Notes: a model not told the origin generated them from the letters alone. Positions 40,420 through 50,025 are shown, counted from the stretch's first letter. The stretch: DNA of 64,000 nt from Franconibacter pulveris DSM 19144 (GCA_000621185.1 JHYZ01000012.1:1-64000); one strand, 5' to 3'. Translations and numbers: made by a program.

Positions 40420-40561
40420 CAATTTCTCCATCTGTTTACGACTGCACCTTTGCCGGTACACGGCTTTTCGCCCGCTGGCGAATACGTTAAAAATTCAGGG
40501 AGGCATAGAATAAAGCGCTGTGCCCGGTTGCGCCAGCGCTTCGCACAAGAAAATCCCTCAC

Positions 40562-41218
40562 TCAGGGGGCGAGACGATCGATTTTCCAGCCCGCGCCTTC
40601 GCGCTGGTATAAAAAGCGGTCATGCAGGCGGTGTTCTCCGCCCTGCCAGAATTCCATCTGTTCAATAGAGACGCGAAAACCACCCCAGAAACTCGGCAGC
40701 GGGATCTCTCCCTGCTGGAATTTCTGTTTGAGTTCAAGAAACTTACTCTCCAGCACGCCGCGCGCGGAAATGCGGCTCGACTGTTTGGAAACCCAGGCGC
40801 CAATCTGGCTGTCGCGGGGGCGGCTGTGGAAATACTTCATCACGTCAAGCGTAGAGAGACGCTCTGCTTTTCCGATAACCATCACCTGTCGCTCCAGCAT
40901 ATGCCAGGGAAACAGCAGGCTCACGCGCGGGTTGTGTTCAATATGATGCGCTTTACGACTGCCAAGGTTGGTGTAAAAAACCATGCCTTTTTCGTCGTAA
41001 TGCTTAAGCAGGACGATGCGCTGGTAAGGTTGGCCGGTTTCATCTACGGTGGCGACCACCATGGCGGTCGGGTCGGCAAGCTGCGCTTCGCAGGCCTGGG
41101 CAAGCCAGCGTTCAAACAGAGGAAGCGGTTGGTCGGCGAGGTCGCGGCGGCGCAACCCGCCTTTGGTGTATTCACGGCGCAGATGCGCAATCTTTTGCAG
41201 AGAATCGTTATCAGACAT
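40562..41218 (-). CDS. pdxH: Pyridoxamine 5'-phosphate oxidase
   Basis: PdxH is an FMN enzyme that oxidises PNP and PMP to PLP, the last step of B6 synthesis. The 218 residues match E. coli. Substrate and FMN blocks are [14 protein letters not shown] (about 14-27), [24 protein letters not shown] (about 67-90), [17 protein letters not shown] (about 137), and the C-terminal [14 protein letters not shown] with its conserved Arg-Leu-His. It lies between mliC and tyrS in a leftward run with anmK. Confidence 0.97.
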   Translation of the reverse strand: MSDNDSLQKIAHLRREYTKGGLRRRDLADQPLPLFERWLAQACEAQLADPTAMVVATVDETGQPYQRIVLLKHYDEKGMVFYTNLGSRKAHHIEHNPRVSLLFPWHMLERQVMVIGKAERLSTLDVMKYFHSRPRDSQIGAWVSKQSSRISARGVLESKFLELKQKFQQGEIPLPSFWGGFRVSIEQMEFWQGGEHRLHDRFLYQREGAGWKIDRLAP

Positions 41219-41275
41219 GGCGTTACTAAACGTAATCGTTGGGTAGAGCTATTGTGCGCTCCACCCGGTTAAATC

Positions 41276-41599
41276 TCAACGCCTGGGATTTTGCAACTGG
41301 CAATTATGCAGCACAACGCGATCTTTTTCGTAAACGTCAGCCGTATCGCCCTTCGACCAGAAAACGTAAATGCCGTCGGTATAACGCGCGCCAGAGGCGG
41401 AGAGCCCCTGCTTAAGGCGCAATGATTTGTCGTTATAAATAAAGCTCACTTCCTGGCGAGTGTTATTGAGCGAAACGGTCAGCGGTTTTTCATCGCACTG
41501 GTATTCAAGCTTATCCGTGTGCATACGCTCAACCAGATTGTTGTAATAACTACAGCCGGCAAGAAGCGAGGGAAGTAAAACAACAAGCAGTTTTTTCAT
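41276..41599 (-). CDS. mliC: Membrane-bound lysozyme inhibitor lipoprotein MliC
   Basis: MliC is an outer-membrane lipoprotein that inhibits C-type lysozyme. The 107 residues start with a lipoprotein signal peptide with lipobox LLAGC (lipidated Cys16). The mature domain contains the inhibitory beta-sheet fold with [12 protein letters not shown] and the loop [17 protein letters not shown], whose conserved serine and lysine enter the lysozyme active site. A second cysteine pair (Cys of YQC and HNC) can form the domain disulfide. It lies between anmK and pdxH, as in E. coli. Confidence 0.92.
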   Translation of the reverse strand: MKKLLVVLLPSLLAGCSYYNNLVERMHTDKLEYQCDEKPLTVSLNNTRQEVSFIYNDKSLRLKQGLSASGARYTDGIYVFWSKGDTADVYEKDRVVLHNCQLQNPRR

Positions 41600-41671
41600 G
41601 GGGCTATCCTGATGACTTTCTTTTACTTAGGGAAGCGGTATTCATCCTGTTTCAAAGGCAGTCTATCGGCT

Positions 41672-41687
41672 TCACCCCATGGGGTGA
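41672..41687. repeat. 16-bp perfect palindrome between anmK and mliC
   Basis: TCACCCCATGGGGTGA is its own reverse complement and lies in the 93-bp gap between anmK and mliC. There is no T-tract. It could be a protein-binding site before mliC or an mRNA hairpin. Confidence 0.45.
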
Positions 41688-41692
41688 GTCGG

Positions 41693-42817
41693 CTAAATCC
41701 GATTCTGAAGCGGGTTTGCGGGGAAAATGGCGCCCAGCACGCTTGCCTGCGAAGCGCCGGTCACCGACGGCAGGTTGCCTGGCAATCCGGAAAGCGTGCG
41801 AAAAGCAAGCCAGGCAAAAGCCAGCGCTTCCATATCATCGCCGCTGATGCCCATCTCATCGGTGGTCGCAACCTCAATGCCTGGCAGCAGTCCGGCCAGT
41901 CGGTTCATCAGCAGCGGGTTTCGCCCGCCGCCGCCGCACACCAGCAGCCTTTCCCCACCACCGCTTAACAGCACTTGCTCAGCGATGGTAGTAGCCGTTA
42001 ATTCCGCAAGCGTCGCCTGCACATCCTGCGCCGCCAGGCCCGGGAAGTGCGTTAACTGCCGTTCAAGCCAGCCGTAGTTGAAGTATTCACGTCCGGTGCT
42101 CTTGGGCGCAGGCTGCGCGAAGTAAGGATCGCTGAGCATATGCTGAAGCAGCGGAATTATCACTTTGCCACTGCTTGCCCACTGGGCGTCTTTATCATAA
42201 GCCTGCCCACGCTGGCGCCAGATCCAGGCGTCCATCAGCATATTGCCGGGACCGGTGTCATAACCGCGCACGGGTTGTTCGGGAAAAAGCAGCGAGAGAT
42301 TGGCGATACCGCCAATATTGAGCACCATGCGCCGCTCGACAGGATGCGCCAGCAGCGCGTGGTGAAAGGCGGGCACCAGCGGCGCGCCCTGCCCACCCAG
42401 CGCGATGTCGCGGCGACGAAAATCGCCCACCACGGTTACGCCGGTGCGCGCCACAATCTGATTATTATCGCCAATTTGCAACGTATGCGGCGCGTCGCCG
42501 CCCGGTTCATGCCAGACGGTTTGACCGTGGCAGCCGATAGCCATGACCTCTTCAGGCTTCAGCCTTTCCTGCGTCATTAACGCCTGTACCGCGTCGGCGA
42601 ACAGTCTGCCCAGGCGCGTATCAAGCTGTCCCAGTTGCGAAAGCGTCAGCGTCTGGCCCTGACAGATGGCGAGAATATCCTGCTTAAGCGCGAGCGGGAT
42701 AGGCCAGGTCAGGCTCGCCTGCTGGGCGACCATGCGTTCGTCGATCGCTGCCAGCACCACATCCACTCCGTCCAGGCTGGTGCCAGACATCACGCCAATA
42801 TAGCGCCCCGATTTCAT
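41693..42817 (-). CDS. anmK: Anhydro-N-acetylmuramic acid kinase
   Basis: AnmK opens and phosphorylates 1,6-anhydro-MurNAc from recycled murein to give MurNAc 6-phosphate. The 374 residues carry the ASKHA-fold N-terminal motif [15 protein letters not shown] (8-22), the catalytic-Asp region [20 protein letters not shown] (about 155-174), NIGGIANLS and [12 protein letters not shown]-terminal [14 protein letters not shown] block follows. It lies 253 bp from the divergent slyB and is first in the leftward run to pdxY. Recycled sugars then pass to MurQ, which is not in the window. Confidence 0.95.
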   Translation of the reverse strand: MKSGRYIGVMSGTSLDGVDVVLAAIDERMVAQQASLTWPIPLALKQDILAICQGQTLTLSQLGQLDTRLGRLFADAVQALMTQERLKPEEVMAIGCHGQTVWHEPGGDAPHTLQIGDNNQIVARTGVTVVGDFRRRDIALGGQGAPLVPAFHHALLAHPVERRMVLNIGGIANLSLLFPEQPVRGYDTGPGNMLMDAWIWRQRGQAYDKDAQWASSGKVIIPLLQHMLSDPYFAQPAPKSTGREYFNYGWLERQLTHFPGLAAQDVQATLAELTATTIAEQVLLSGGGERLLVCGGGGRNPLLMNRLAGLLPGIEVATTDEMGISGDDMEALAFAWLAFRTLSGLPGNLPSVTGASQASVLGAIFPANPLQNRI

Positions 42818-42918
42818 AGGCTTTCCTTAAAGGTTGACGGGTTGCCCGACCCGGCGTCAGGCAATTTGCTGCGTTAATAGTAATTATTCACCTGAATGAC
42901 GCAATAAAAACGCGATGC

Positions 42919-42935
42919 AGTTTAAAAGGCGTTTA
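42919..42935 (+). promoter_or_regulatory. Candidate PhoP box upstream of slyB
   Basis: AGTTTA, five bases, then CGTTTA form two hexamers with the 11-bp period of PhoP boxes; a third partial copy (CGTTAAA) follows in phase. slyB is a known PhoP target in E. coli. A -10-like TACTAT (42959-42964) lies downstream, and a better TATAAT at 43014-43019 could be a second promoter. Confidence 0.45.
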
Positions 42936-43070
42936 CCCTGCGTTAAACCGGGTACTTTTACTATTTTTACATGGGAATGCATGAACAATATGAAACGTGG
43001 CCGTTTAATGCCATATAATTTAACTATCATGGATGCTCATCGGAGCATTGTTTGTAAACAGGAGATTTGC

Positions 43071-43538
43071 ATGATTTCACGTGTGCTGGTGGTCTCGCTG
43101 GTGGGCTTAACGCTGGCGGGTTGTGTTAATAATGATAGCCTTTCAGGAGACGTTTATACCGCATCTGAAGCCAAGCAGGTGCAGAATGTCAGCTATGGCA
43201 CCATCGTTAACGTGCGTCCGGTGAAAATTCAGGGCGGCGATGAGAACAACGTCATCGGCGCGCTTGGCGGCGCGGTGCTGGGCGGCTTCCTCGGCAATAC
43301 CGTCGGCGGCGGCTCCGGGCGTTCGCTCGCCACCGCAGCAGGCGCAGTAGCAGGTGGCGTTGCAGGCCAGGGCGTCCAGGGGGCGGTGAACAAAACCCAG
43401 GGCGTTGAACTGGAAATCCGTAAAGATGACGGCAACACCATTATGGTTGTGCAGAAACAGGGCAATACCCGCTTCTCTGCCGGTCAGCGTGTTGTCCTGG
43501 CCAGCAACGGCAGCCAGGTTACGGTCTCTCCCCGCTAA
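43071..43538 (+). CDS. slyB: Outer-membrane lipoprotein SlyB
   Basis: SlyB is a small lipoprotein that in E. coli belongs to the PhoP regulon and helps stabilise the outer membrane under stress. The 155 residues have lipobox LTLAGC with lipidated Cys18. A glycine-zipper segment covers about 60-105 (GALGGAVLGGFLGNTVGGG and AAGAVAGGVAGQGV), and a C-terminal beta-rich part ends with VVLASNGSQVTVSPR. The start has AGGAG seven bases upstream; a long in-frame extension upstream does not begin with a lipoprotein signal. It is convergent with slyA, sharing a palindromic terminator. Confidence 0.95.
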   Translation: MISRVLVVSLVGLTLAGCVNNDSLSGDVYTASEAKQVQNVSYGTIVNVRPVKIQGGDENNVIGALGGAVLGGFLGNTVGGGSGRSLATAAGAVAGGVAGQGVQGAVNKTQGVELEIRKDDGNTIMVVQKQGNTRFSAGQRVVLASNGSQVTVSPR

Positions 43539-43541
43539 AAT

Positions 43542-43570
43542 AAAAGCGACCTGCATGCAGGTCGCTTTTT
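43542..43570. terminator. Bidirectional terminator between slyB and slyA
   Basis: A 28-bp perfect palindrome with core GCGACCTGCATGCAGGTCGC is flanked by A and T runs on the two sides. It can terminate both convergent genes. Confidence 0.9.
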
Positions 43571-43595
43571 TACGCATTAACCGCAAACCGAGAAA

Positions 43596-44030
43596 CTATC
43601 CTCTCTCCTGAAGTTCGTTGATATTCTTCTCCAGACGCGCAATCAGGTTCAACAGCGTGTTGAGTTCCGCCTCACTGATGCCGGAGAGAATTTCACCGCG
43701 CGTTTTACGGATCACATCTTCCATCTCTGTGATGATAGGTCGCGCTTTTTCCGTCAGCTTGATACGTTTTGCTCGCCTGTCGCTTGCGCAGGTGTGACGG
43801 GAGATCAGTCCCTTTTCTTCAAGCTGATCGAGTGTGCGCACCAGCGATGGCTGCTCAATGCCGATCGCTTTGGCGAGCTGTATTTGCGACTGGTCAGGCG
43901 GCAGCTCATGAATGTTATGCAGCGTGACCCAGTGCGTTTGCGTGAGTTCCAGAGGTTTGAGGCGATGGTCAATCAGAGCACGCCAGATGCGCACTAACCG
44001 TGCCAGATCAGAACCTAATGGCGATTCCAA
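43596..44030 (-). CDS. slyA: MarR-family regulator SlyA
   Basis: SlyA is a dimeric winged-helix regulator that often relieves H-NS silencing. The helix-turn-helix lies at [42 protein letters not shown] (about 48-90), including the wing. I chose the TTG at 44030 as start (144 residues). AAGGAG touches the ATG two codons upstream with no spacing, whereas it lies 6 bases from the TTG, which is the start I recall for E. coli. If the ATG were used the protein would have 146 residues. It is divergent from ydhI, across AT-rich DNA that may include SlyA sites. Confidence 0.9.
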   Translation of the reverse strand: MESPLGSDLARLVRIWRALIDHRLKPLELTQTHWVTLHNIHELPPDQSQIQLAKAIGIEQPSLVRTLDQLEEKGLISRHTCASDRRAKRIKLTEKARPIITEMEDVIRKTRGEILSGISEAELNTLLNLIARLEKNINELQERG

Positions 44031-44208
44031 TTTCATCTCCTTATAATTAGCTTGCTAAGTTATTGTACTGATTTTAGACTAGTGTGCAGCATTTATTTAA
44101 CTAAAACAAATGTCTTACTTTTGCGACTATCGCAGCGGCAATTATAATCAATCTATATCAGATGAACGAAGCCGCCACCCCGAATCGCTGCTCAAAGGAT
44201 TATCAACC

Positions 44209-44445
44209 GTGTCGTGGTCTTTTCTCGCATCAGGCATGCCCCTCCAGGATTTAGTCGCAGGCGCATCCGTCTATTTTCCTCCCCTTTTCAAAGCGGTCAT
44301 TATCGGCTTTTTCATCTGGCTCGCGCTTCATCACCTCCTGCGCGACTGGATGTATTCCGGGGAAATCTGGCACCCCACGTTAATGGACTTATCGCTTTTT
44401 ACCCTTTCCGTCAGCCTTGGGCTGCTGATCCTGCTAGTGTGGTAA
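44209..44445 (+). CDS. ydhI: DUF1656 inner-membrane protein YdhI
   Basis: YdhI is a 78-residue membrane protein with two hydrophobic helices (about 22-42 and 55-77). It is of the DUF1656 family, which accompanies HlyD/FUSC-type efflux pairs. GTG was taken as start because AAAGGA lies 8 bases upstream and the length then equals the E. coli protein; frames extending further have no family match. [19 protein letters not shown] and [11 protein letters not shown] are the conserved blocks. It is first in ydhIJK. Confidence 0.88.
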   Translation: MSWSFLASGMPLQDLVAGASVYFPPLFKAVIIGFFIWLALHHLLRDWMYSGEIWHPTLMDLSLFTLSVSLGLLILLVW

Positions 44446-44448
44446 GCC

Positions 44449-45348
44449 ATGCGCCTGAAAACGTTTAAATACTTCTCAACGTTAATTGTCTTTGCCGCCG
44501 CGCTGACGGCCGGTTGGCTACTGTGGACTTATTACATGCAGTCGCCCTGGACGCGAGACGGTAAGGTTCGTGCGGAGCAGGTTAATATTACGCCGCAAGT
44601 TTCCGGCACGCTGACGCGCCTTGCGGTGCGGGATAATCAGTGGGTAAAAGCAGGCAGCGTGCTTTTTACTATAGACGAAACGCCGTACCGTATTTCTGTT
44701 TTGAACGCGCAGGCCCAACTTGCCCGCGCCAGTTCAGACGTTGCGAAAGCGCATTCAGAGGTGGCGAAAGCCAATAACGAGGCGAACCGCCGTCGCCATC
44801 TGCCACGCAATTATATTTCTGCCGAAGATCTCGATACCGCGAATATCAGCGTGGAGGCCGCGCAGGCAAGCCTCGAGGCGGCAAAAGCGGACCTGAAAGC
44901 GGCGCAGGCGGCGCTTGAACAGGCGAACTGGCAGCTTTCTCAAACAACCGTAAAAGCGCCGGTGGACGGCTGGGTTACTAATCTCTCAAGTCGCGCAGGC
45001 AACTACGCCACCGCCGGGCAGCCGGTTTTCGCGCTGGTCGACAGCCGCTCATTCTATGTGGTGGGCTACTTCGAAGAGACCAAGCTTCGTCATATTCGAC
45101 CCGGTATTCCTGCTCGCGTAACGCTCTACAGCGGCCATCAGCAGTTAACCGGCAAGGTGGACAGCATCGGGCGCGCCATTTACGACCAGAGCGTGGAGAG
45201 CGACAGCGGGCTGGTCGCGGATATCAAACCCAACGTGCCCTGGGTCCGACTGGCGCAGCGGGTGCCCGTGCGTATTGCGCTCGATCCCGTGCCAAACGAA
45301 CTGACGCTGGTTTCCGGCACCACCTGCACCGTTTCCCTCGGACCGTAG
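44449..45348 (+). CDS. ydhJ: HlyD-family periplasmic adaptor YdhJ
   Basis: YdhJ is a membrane-fusion protein of the AaeA/EmrA type, expected to link the YdhK membrane component to an outer-membrane channel; its substrate is unknown. The 299 residues begin with one anchor helix (about 9-26). The lipoyl-like half ([27 protein letters not shown]), a coiled-coil hairpin (about 80-160) and the second lipoyl half ([13 protein letters not shown]) follow, then a beta-barrel. A 21-base tandem repeat (44734-44775) encodes [14 protein letters not shown], an extra heptad in the coiled coil. It begins 3 bp after ydhI. Confidence 0.92.
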   Translation: MRLKTFKYFSTLIVFAAALTAGWLLWTYYMQSPWTRDGKVRAEQVNITPQVSGTLTRLAVRDNQWVKAGSVLFTIDETPYRISVLNAQAQLARASSDVAKAHSEVAKANNEANRRRHLPRNYISAEDLDTANISVEAAQASLEAAKADLKAAQAALEQANWQLSQTTVKAPVDGWVTNLSSRAGNYATAGQPVFALVDSRSFYVVGYFEETKLRHIRPGIPARVTLYSGHQQLTGKVDSIGRAIYDQSVESDSGLVADIKPNVPWVRLAQRVPVRIALDPVPNELTLVSGTTCTVSLGP

Positions 45349-45352
45349 CGCC

Positions 45353-47389
45353 ATGAAGCCCGACTGGCTTGCCTTGCGAAATACGCCCTGGGGGAAAGCC
45401 AACCCCGGCCAATGGCGCTATGCGCTGCGCAACAGCATTGCGATGTGTCTGGCGCTCACTATCGCTTACGCTCTTGAACTTGATGAGCCTTACTGGGCGA
45501 TGACTTCCGCCGCTGTAGTCAGTTTCCCAACCGTCGGCAGTGTGATAAGCAAAAGCCTCGGGCGTATCGCAGGCAGCCTGCTGGGCGCCGCCGCTTCACT
45601 TATGATTGCCGGGCACACGCTGAACGACCCCTGGTTTTTTACCCTCGCCATGGCAGCCTGGCTTGCGTTCTGTACCTGGGCCGCCAGCCAGTTTCTTAAC
45701 AACGCCGCCTACGCCTTTCAACTTGCGGGCTATACCGCGGCCATCATCGCCTTTCCGCTGGTCAATACGGTAGAAACAACGCAACTGTGGGATATCGCTC
45801 AGGCCCGCGTTTGTGAGGTTATCGTCGGTATTTTGTGCGGCGGCTTTATGATGATGCTGTTGCCCGGCAACTCCGATGGCACGACGCTGCTGACGGCGCT
45901 GAAAACTATGCAGACGCGGTTGCTGGAGCATGCCAGCCTCCTCTGGCAGCAGGAGACAACGGATAACATTCGCACCGCCCATGAAGGGCTTATCGGCCAG
46001 ATCCTCACGCTTAACCTGTTGCGGATTCAGGCGTTCTGGAGCCATTACCGGTTCCGGCGGCATAACCTGTTGCTTAATTATCTGCTGCACCAGCAGCTAA
46101 GACTTACCAGTCTTATCTCCGGCTTGCGCAGGCTGCTGATGAACTGGCCTGACGCCCCGCCGTCTCTCTGGCCGCAATTGCAGACGCTGCTGCAGGCGCT
46201 GGCGCGACCGGGCGCGAGTAAATACAGCGTGTCGAGGATCCTCGCCCAGTGTTATCCCACCAATGCCGATGATTTTCGCCATCAGGCTTTCTGGCACCGG
46301 CTGCGCCATTTTTGCTGGGTATATCTCGACAGCGCTCGCTGGCTGCATGAAGTGGAGGATCACGCGCCGGAACGCGTCGTCTCTCCTCCCGCGGCCCCCG
46401 CTTTCGCCCGCCACGCGGATAATATTGAAGCGTTGTGGAGCGCGTTGCGCACCTTTTGCGTGATTACGCTTATCGGCGCATGGTGCATCAACACGCAGTG
46501 GGAATCCGGTGCCAGCGGCGCGCTGACGCTTGCAGCCATCAGCAGCGTGCTCTATTCCGCCTCGCCATCGCCGCACAACTCTTTGATGCTGCTGCTGCGC
46601 ACGCTGGCGCTGCTTTCTCTTTTTAGCTTTGTGGTGAAATTTGGCCTGATGGTGCAGATAACCGACCTGTGGCAATTTTTGCTGTTTTTGCTGCCGCTGT
46701 TAACCACCATGCAGCTAATGAAGCTGCAACAGCCGAAGCTTGCCGGGCTATGGGGGCAACTGATCGTATTTATGGGCTCGTTTATCGCCGTAACCAATCC
46801 GCCCGTTTATGACTTCGCTGATTTTCTTAATGACAATGTGGCGAAAATCACTGGCGTTGCGCTCTGCTGGGTCTCGTTTGCGGTGCTGCGCCCCGGCTCA
46901 GACCAGCGAAAAGGCCGACGCCATATCCGCGCTTTGCGGCGCGGTTTTATCGACCAGTTAAGCCGCCATCCGGCCCAGAGCGAGAATGGCTTTGAATCGC
47001 TGGTGTATCACCATATCAGTCAGCTTAGCAACAGTAAGGAAGAGAGCGCGCGCCGCTGGCTGCTGCGCTGGGGCGTCGTTTTGCTTAACTGCTCGCATGT
47101 GGCGTGGCAATTACGCGACTGGGAGGCCCGTTCGGACCCTTTATCACGCGTTCGCGATAATTGCATCGCAACGTTAAGAGATGTGATGAGCGAAAAAGGC
47201 GTGCAGCAAAGGTCGCTGGCGGTCGCGCTGAACGAACTTGAGCGGGTGTATACGGTGCTTGCGAAGCATCATCAGCCGGATGCGCGACGGCTGGCGCAGC
47301 TAATCTGGCGGCTGTGGTGCTCGTTATCCCAACAGGAACAAGCGCCGCCGCCGGGTAACCCCAGCGACAGCGCAACGCGGCTTACTTGA
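45353..47389 (+). CDS. ydhK: FUSC-family membrane transport protein YdhK
   Basis: YdhK is an aromatic-acid-exporter/fusaric-acid-resistance type protein forming a predicted efflux unit with YdhI and YdhJ. The 678 residues show two similar membrane blocks (about 25-175 and 370-520), each followed by a cytosolic helical region. Conserved phrases are [37 protein letters not shown] and [26 protein letters not shown]. It starts 4 bp after the ydhJ stop. Its end overlaps the convergent sodC by 8 bp. Confidence 0.93.
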   Translation: MKPDWLALRNTPWGKANPGQWRYALRNSIAMCLALTIAYALELDEPYWAMTSAAVVSFPTVGSVISKSLGRIAGSLLGAAASLMIAGHTLNDPWFFTLAMAAWLAFCTWAASQFLNNAAYAFQLAGYTAAIIAFPLVNTVETTQLWDIAQARVCEVIVGILCGGFMMMLLPGNSDGTTLLTALKTMQTRLLEHASLLWQQETTDNIRTAHEGLIGQILTLNLLRIQAFWSHYRFRRHNLLLNYLLHQQLRLTSLISGLRRLLMNWPDAPPSLWPQLQTLLQALARPGASKYSVSRILAQCYPTNADDFRHQAFWHRLRHFCWVYLDSARWLHEVEDHAPERVVSPPAAPAFARHADNIEALWSALRTFCVITLIGAWCINTQWESGASGALTLAAISSVLYSASPSPHNSLMLLLRTLALLSLFSFVVKFGLMVQITDLWQFLLFLLPLLTTMQLMKLQQPKLAGLWGQLIVFMGSFIAVTNPPVYDFADFLNDNVAKITGVALCWVSFAVLRPGSDQRKGRRHIRALRRGFIDQLSRHPAQSENGFESLVYHHISQLSNSKEESARRWLLRWGVVLLNCSHVAWQLRDWEARSDPLSRVRDNCIATLRDVMSEKGVQQRSLAVALNELERVYTVLAKHHQPDARRLAQLIWRLWCSLSQQEQAPPPGNPSDSATRLT

Positions 47390-47903
47390 TAACGCCGCAG
47401 GCGTAACGTTCGCCGCCGCCGCCCAGGGGTTTAGGATGATCGGACATGTTATCGCCGCCCACATGCACCATCAGCGCTTTATTTTTTATCTCATCAAGCG
47501 ATTTAAGGCGCGGCGCGGTTACGGGTTCGGTCGCCTTGCCGTCATTATTAACCTGCAGCGCAGGCAGGTCGCCTAAATGGCCCGGACCTTTAGGCCCAAG
47601 ATGCTTACCGGTATTTTGCGGATCGTAATGGCCCCCCGCCGCTTCTGCCGCCGCAGGTTTGCCTTCCTTCATGGCGGGCTCGCAAGAGCCTTTGGCGTGG
47701 ATGTGAAAGCCATGGTCCCCGGGCGGCAAGGCCTTGAGGTCTGGGGCAAACTCCAGCCCGTTATCGGTTTCGCTGATTTTGACTGTGCCGATGGACTGAC
47801 CAATCCCCTGAGGAGTGACGAGGTTCATTTCTACTTCTTCACTTGCCGCCTGGGCCGCGCCGCAGGCGAGCAGTGCCAACATTGCCAGACTAAAACGCTT
47901 CAT
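47382..47903 (-). CDS. sodC: Periplasmic Cu/Zn superoxide dismutase SodC
   Basis: SodC dismutates superoxide in the periplasm. The 173 residues start with a signal peptide (about 1-19, ending AQA). The copper/zinc ligand region is [15 protein letters not shown] (about 66-80) and [27 protein letters not shown] (about 90-116), and later [26 protein letters not shown] contains the final copper histidine, the active-site arginine and the disulfide cysteine. All ligands look intact. It is the only superoxide dismutase in the window; sodB is missing from its K-12 position. Confidence 0.95.
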   Translation of the reverse strand: MKRFSLAMLALLACGAAQAASEEVEMNLVTPQGIGQSIGTVKISETDNGLEFAPDLKALPPGDHGFHIHAKGSCEPAMKEGKPAAAEAAGGHYDPQNTGKHLGPKGPGHLGDLPALQVNNDGKATEPVTAPRLKSLDEIKNKALMVHVGGDNMSDHPKPLGGGGERYACGVIK

Positions 47904-47983
47904 GTTGCCTCCTGATCGGTTTTCTCGCTGGTAAGTCTATACCAGAGAGGGAGTTTTCACCGGGAGGCAACCTCTTTTCAGCA

Positions 47984-48880
47984 TTAAGGCACGTCGTAAC
48001 CCAGCGCCGCTTTACGGATGCGGAACCACTGCTGGCGCGTCATTTCCAGCGAAAGCGCCGGAATGGCGGCACGCACGCGCTCAATCTTACCGGAGCCGAT
48101 TATCAGCAGCGGCTGGGACGGCAGGCGCATAACCCAGGCGTAAACCACCTGTTCGATTGTTTCCGCGCCCAGTTCCTGCGCCACATTCTGCAGCTCGTCA
48201 CGCAGCGGCTGGAAGGCGGCGTCGTTAAACAGGCGCCCGCCGCCGAGGCAGGACCAGGCCATCGGACGAATGCGCAGTTGCTGGAGCTGGTCCAGCGTGC
48301 CGTCAAGCAGCAGCGGCTGGTAGACCGGTGAAATTTCCACCTGGTTGGTGGCAAGCGTAAACGGCAGACGCGATTGCAGCAGCATAAACTGCGCAGGCGT
48401 AAAGTTTGATACGCCGAAGTGGCGTACTTTGCCGCTCTGATGCAGCGCGAGGAAAGCTTCCGCCACTTCGTCGGCATCCATCAGCGGGTCGGGACGGTGA
48501 ATAAGCAGCAGGTCCAGAGAGTCGGTGGCCAGGTTTTTCAGCGAGGTTTCAGCGCTGCGCAGGATATGCTCACGGCTGGTGATATAGTGCCCGAGGGTGT
48601 TTTCTTCCTTCGCCGTCGTGGCTATCCCGCATTTAGTCACGATCTCTATACGTTGGCGCAGGTGCGGCGCCAGACGGAGCGCTTCGCCAAAGGCGGCTTC
48701 GCACTGATAGCCGCCATAAATATCCGCGTGATCAACTGTGGTGATGCCTGAATCAAGGTGCGCTTCAATGAAGCTGACCAACTCACGGGCGGAGAATTTC
48801 CATTCCATCAACCGCCAGTAGCCCATCACCAGGCGGGAGAACTCCGGCCCCTGTGGTGCGAGGGTAATACGTTGAACCAT
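47984..48880 (-). CDS. ydhF: Aldo/keto reductase family oxidoreductase YdhF
   Basis: YdhF is a predicted NADP(H)-dependent aldo/keto reductase of unknown substrate. The 298 residues contain the catalytic DHADIYGG (Asp and Tyr at about 51-55) and the family Lys in EIVTKCGI (about 80). LDLLLIHRPDPLMDADEVAEAFLALHQSGKVRHFGVSNF follows, and a C-terminal IIGSGKIERV replaces the usual nucleotide-binding IPG motif. It is monocistronic or pairs with the nearby ydhL on the same strand (57 bp apart). Confidence 0.93.
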   Translation of the reverse strand: MVQRITLAPQGPEFSRLVMGYWRLMEWKFSARELVSFIEAHLDSGITTVDHADIYGGYQCEAAFGEALRLAPHLRQRIEIVTKCGIATTAKEENTLGHYITSREHILRSAETSLKNLATDSLDLLLIHRPDPLMDADEVAEAFLALHQSGKVRHFGVSNFTPAQFMLLQSRLPFTLATNQVEISPVYQPLLLDGTLDQLQQLRIRPMAWSCLGGGRLFNDAAFQPLRDELQNVAQELGAETIEQVVYAWVMRLPSQPLLIIGSGKIERVRAAIPALSLEMTRQQWFRIRKAALGYDVP

Positions 48881-48937
48881 CTCTCTTTTCCTCGGGATAA
48901 AATAAACACTGCGCCGGAGTATACGATAGTCGCACGA

Positions 48938-49177
48938 TTAAAACAGTGAAGGCTGCTGGGGTTCTTCGGGCGGCTCGGGTTTAGCCGCGCGCAGCTTACG
49001 CAGCAGGCGCTGGCGGCACAACCGCAGTACTTCCTGCTTTTGCGCATCGCTCATCTTCTGCCAGTTAAAACGCTCATCCCGACTGCGCAGGCAGCCGCGG
49101 CAGAACCCGCGCTCGTCGCTCTGGCAAATACCCCGACAAGGGCTGGGAACGGGGAAAAACTCTAGCTGCTCGGCCAC
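48938..49177 (-). CDS. ydhL: DUF1289 small cysteine protein YdhL
   Basis: The 79-residue protein carries four cysteines in PCRGICQSDERGFCRGCLRSRDE (residues 13-35), a spacing suggestive of a zinc or iron-sulfur site, then a tryptophan motif (FNWQKMSDAQKQEVLRLC). This is the DUF1289 pattern and the function is unknown. It is highly similar to E. coli YdhL from start to the terminal QPSLF. It is divergent from nemR. Confidence 0.92.
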   Translation of the reverse strand: MAEQLEFFPVPSPCRGICQSDERGFCRGCLRSRDERFNWQKMSDAQKQEVLRLCRQRLLRKLRAAKPEPPEEPQQPSLF

Positions 49178-49346
49178 AACGGCTCCTCATTAACAGAGTT
49201 GCTACAATTGAAGCCTCTCTTTTGAACGCTTGCAAGCCTGTAGCGGGTAAAGTGCGCTTTTGCACAAGCGTCTTCCTTGAATAAGCGCCGTAAAAAGTGA
49301 CAACGTCACAGTAAAGAACCCTTCATTTACTGATACAGGCTTGCAT

Positions 49347-49362
49347 TAGACCGAATGGTCTA
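49347..49362. promoter_or_regulatory. NemR operator upstream of nemR
   Basis: TAGACCGAATGGTCTA is a perfect TAGACC-N4-GGTCTA dyad, the known NemR box, placed 9 bp before the nemR start codon where bound repressor would block transcription. Confidence 0.88.
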
Positions 49363-49370
49363 GTACGGTA

Positions 49371-49958
49371 ATGGCCATGAAAACGCATGATACTGATACC
49401 CGCGAACACCTCCTTGCTACCGGCGAGCAGCTATGCCTGCAGCGCGGTTTTACCGGCATGGGGCTGAGCGAACTGTTGAAAACCGCAGGCGTGCCGAAGG
49501 GCTCGTTCTACCACTACTTTCGCTCTAAAGAGGCGTTTGGGGTAGCGATGCTGGAGCGGCACTATGCGCATTATCATGAACGGCTGCGCCAACATTTCGA
49601 CCGCGCGGATCGCACCTGCCGGGAGAAGATCCTCGACTGGTATCAGGAGACGCTGCGTCAGTACTGTCATCAGGGCACGATTAGCGGCTGTCTGACCGTA
49701 AAACTGTCGGCAGAAGTATGCGATTTATCAGAAGATATGCGCAGCGCGCTGGATAAAGGCGCCGCCCAGGTTATCGCGCTTCTCGCGCAGACCCTTGAGC
49801 ACGGCATGGCGGAAAAAAGCCTCAACGGCGCGAATGATGCGCAAACGCAGGCGCAGGTGCTGTATGTATTGTGGCTTGGCGCCAGCCTGCAGGCCAAGAT
49901 TTCCCGCAGCGGCGTGCCGCTGGAAAGCACGTTAAAACATGTAGAACAGATTCTTTGA
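49371..49958 (+). CDS. nemR: TetR-family electrophile/bleach-sensing repressor NemR
   Basis: NemR represses nemRA and gloA and is inactivated by reactive electrophiles and hypochlorite through cysteine modification. The 195 residues comprise a TetR helix-turn-helix (about 10-55, with [28 protein letters not shown]) and a ligand domain. Cys107 and Cys117 ([18 protein letters not shown]) correspond to E. coli C106 and C116; C106 is the key sensor. Two in-frame ATGs lie two codons apart; the first was kept. The C-terminus is a few residues shorter than in E. coli. Confidence 0.94.
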   Translation: MAMKTHDTDTREHLLATGEQLCLQRGFTGMGLSELLKTAGVPKGSFYHYFRSKEAFGVAMLERHYAHYHERLRQHFDRADRTCREKILDWYQETLRQYCHQGTISGCLTVKLSAEVCDLSEDMRSALDKGAAQVIALLAQTLEHGMAEKSLNGANDAQTQAQVLYVLWLGASLQAKISRSGVPLESTLKHVEQIL

Positions 49959-49987
49959 GCGCCCGCTCAGGCAGGCGCTTTTTATTT
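49958..49987 (+). terminator. Weak terminator between nemR and nemA
   Basis: The stem AGCGCC/GGCGCT has a ten-base loop and is followed by TTTTATTT. It starts at the nemR stop codon, so nemA may receive only part of the nemR transcript. Confidence 0.55.
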
Positions 49988-49997
49988 CCCTTGTCAC

Positions 49998-50012
49998 TAG
50001 ACGACCGGTCTA
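49998..50012. promoter_or_regulatory. Second NemR-like box between nemR and nemA
   Basis: TAGACGACCGGTCTA keeps both outer half-sites (TAGAC and GGTCTA) but is 15 rather than 16 bp long. It lies 14 bp before the nemA start codon, overlapping the leader ahead of its ribosome binding site. Confidence 0.55.
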
Positions 50013-50025
50013 CTCAGGAGACATT

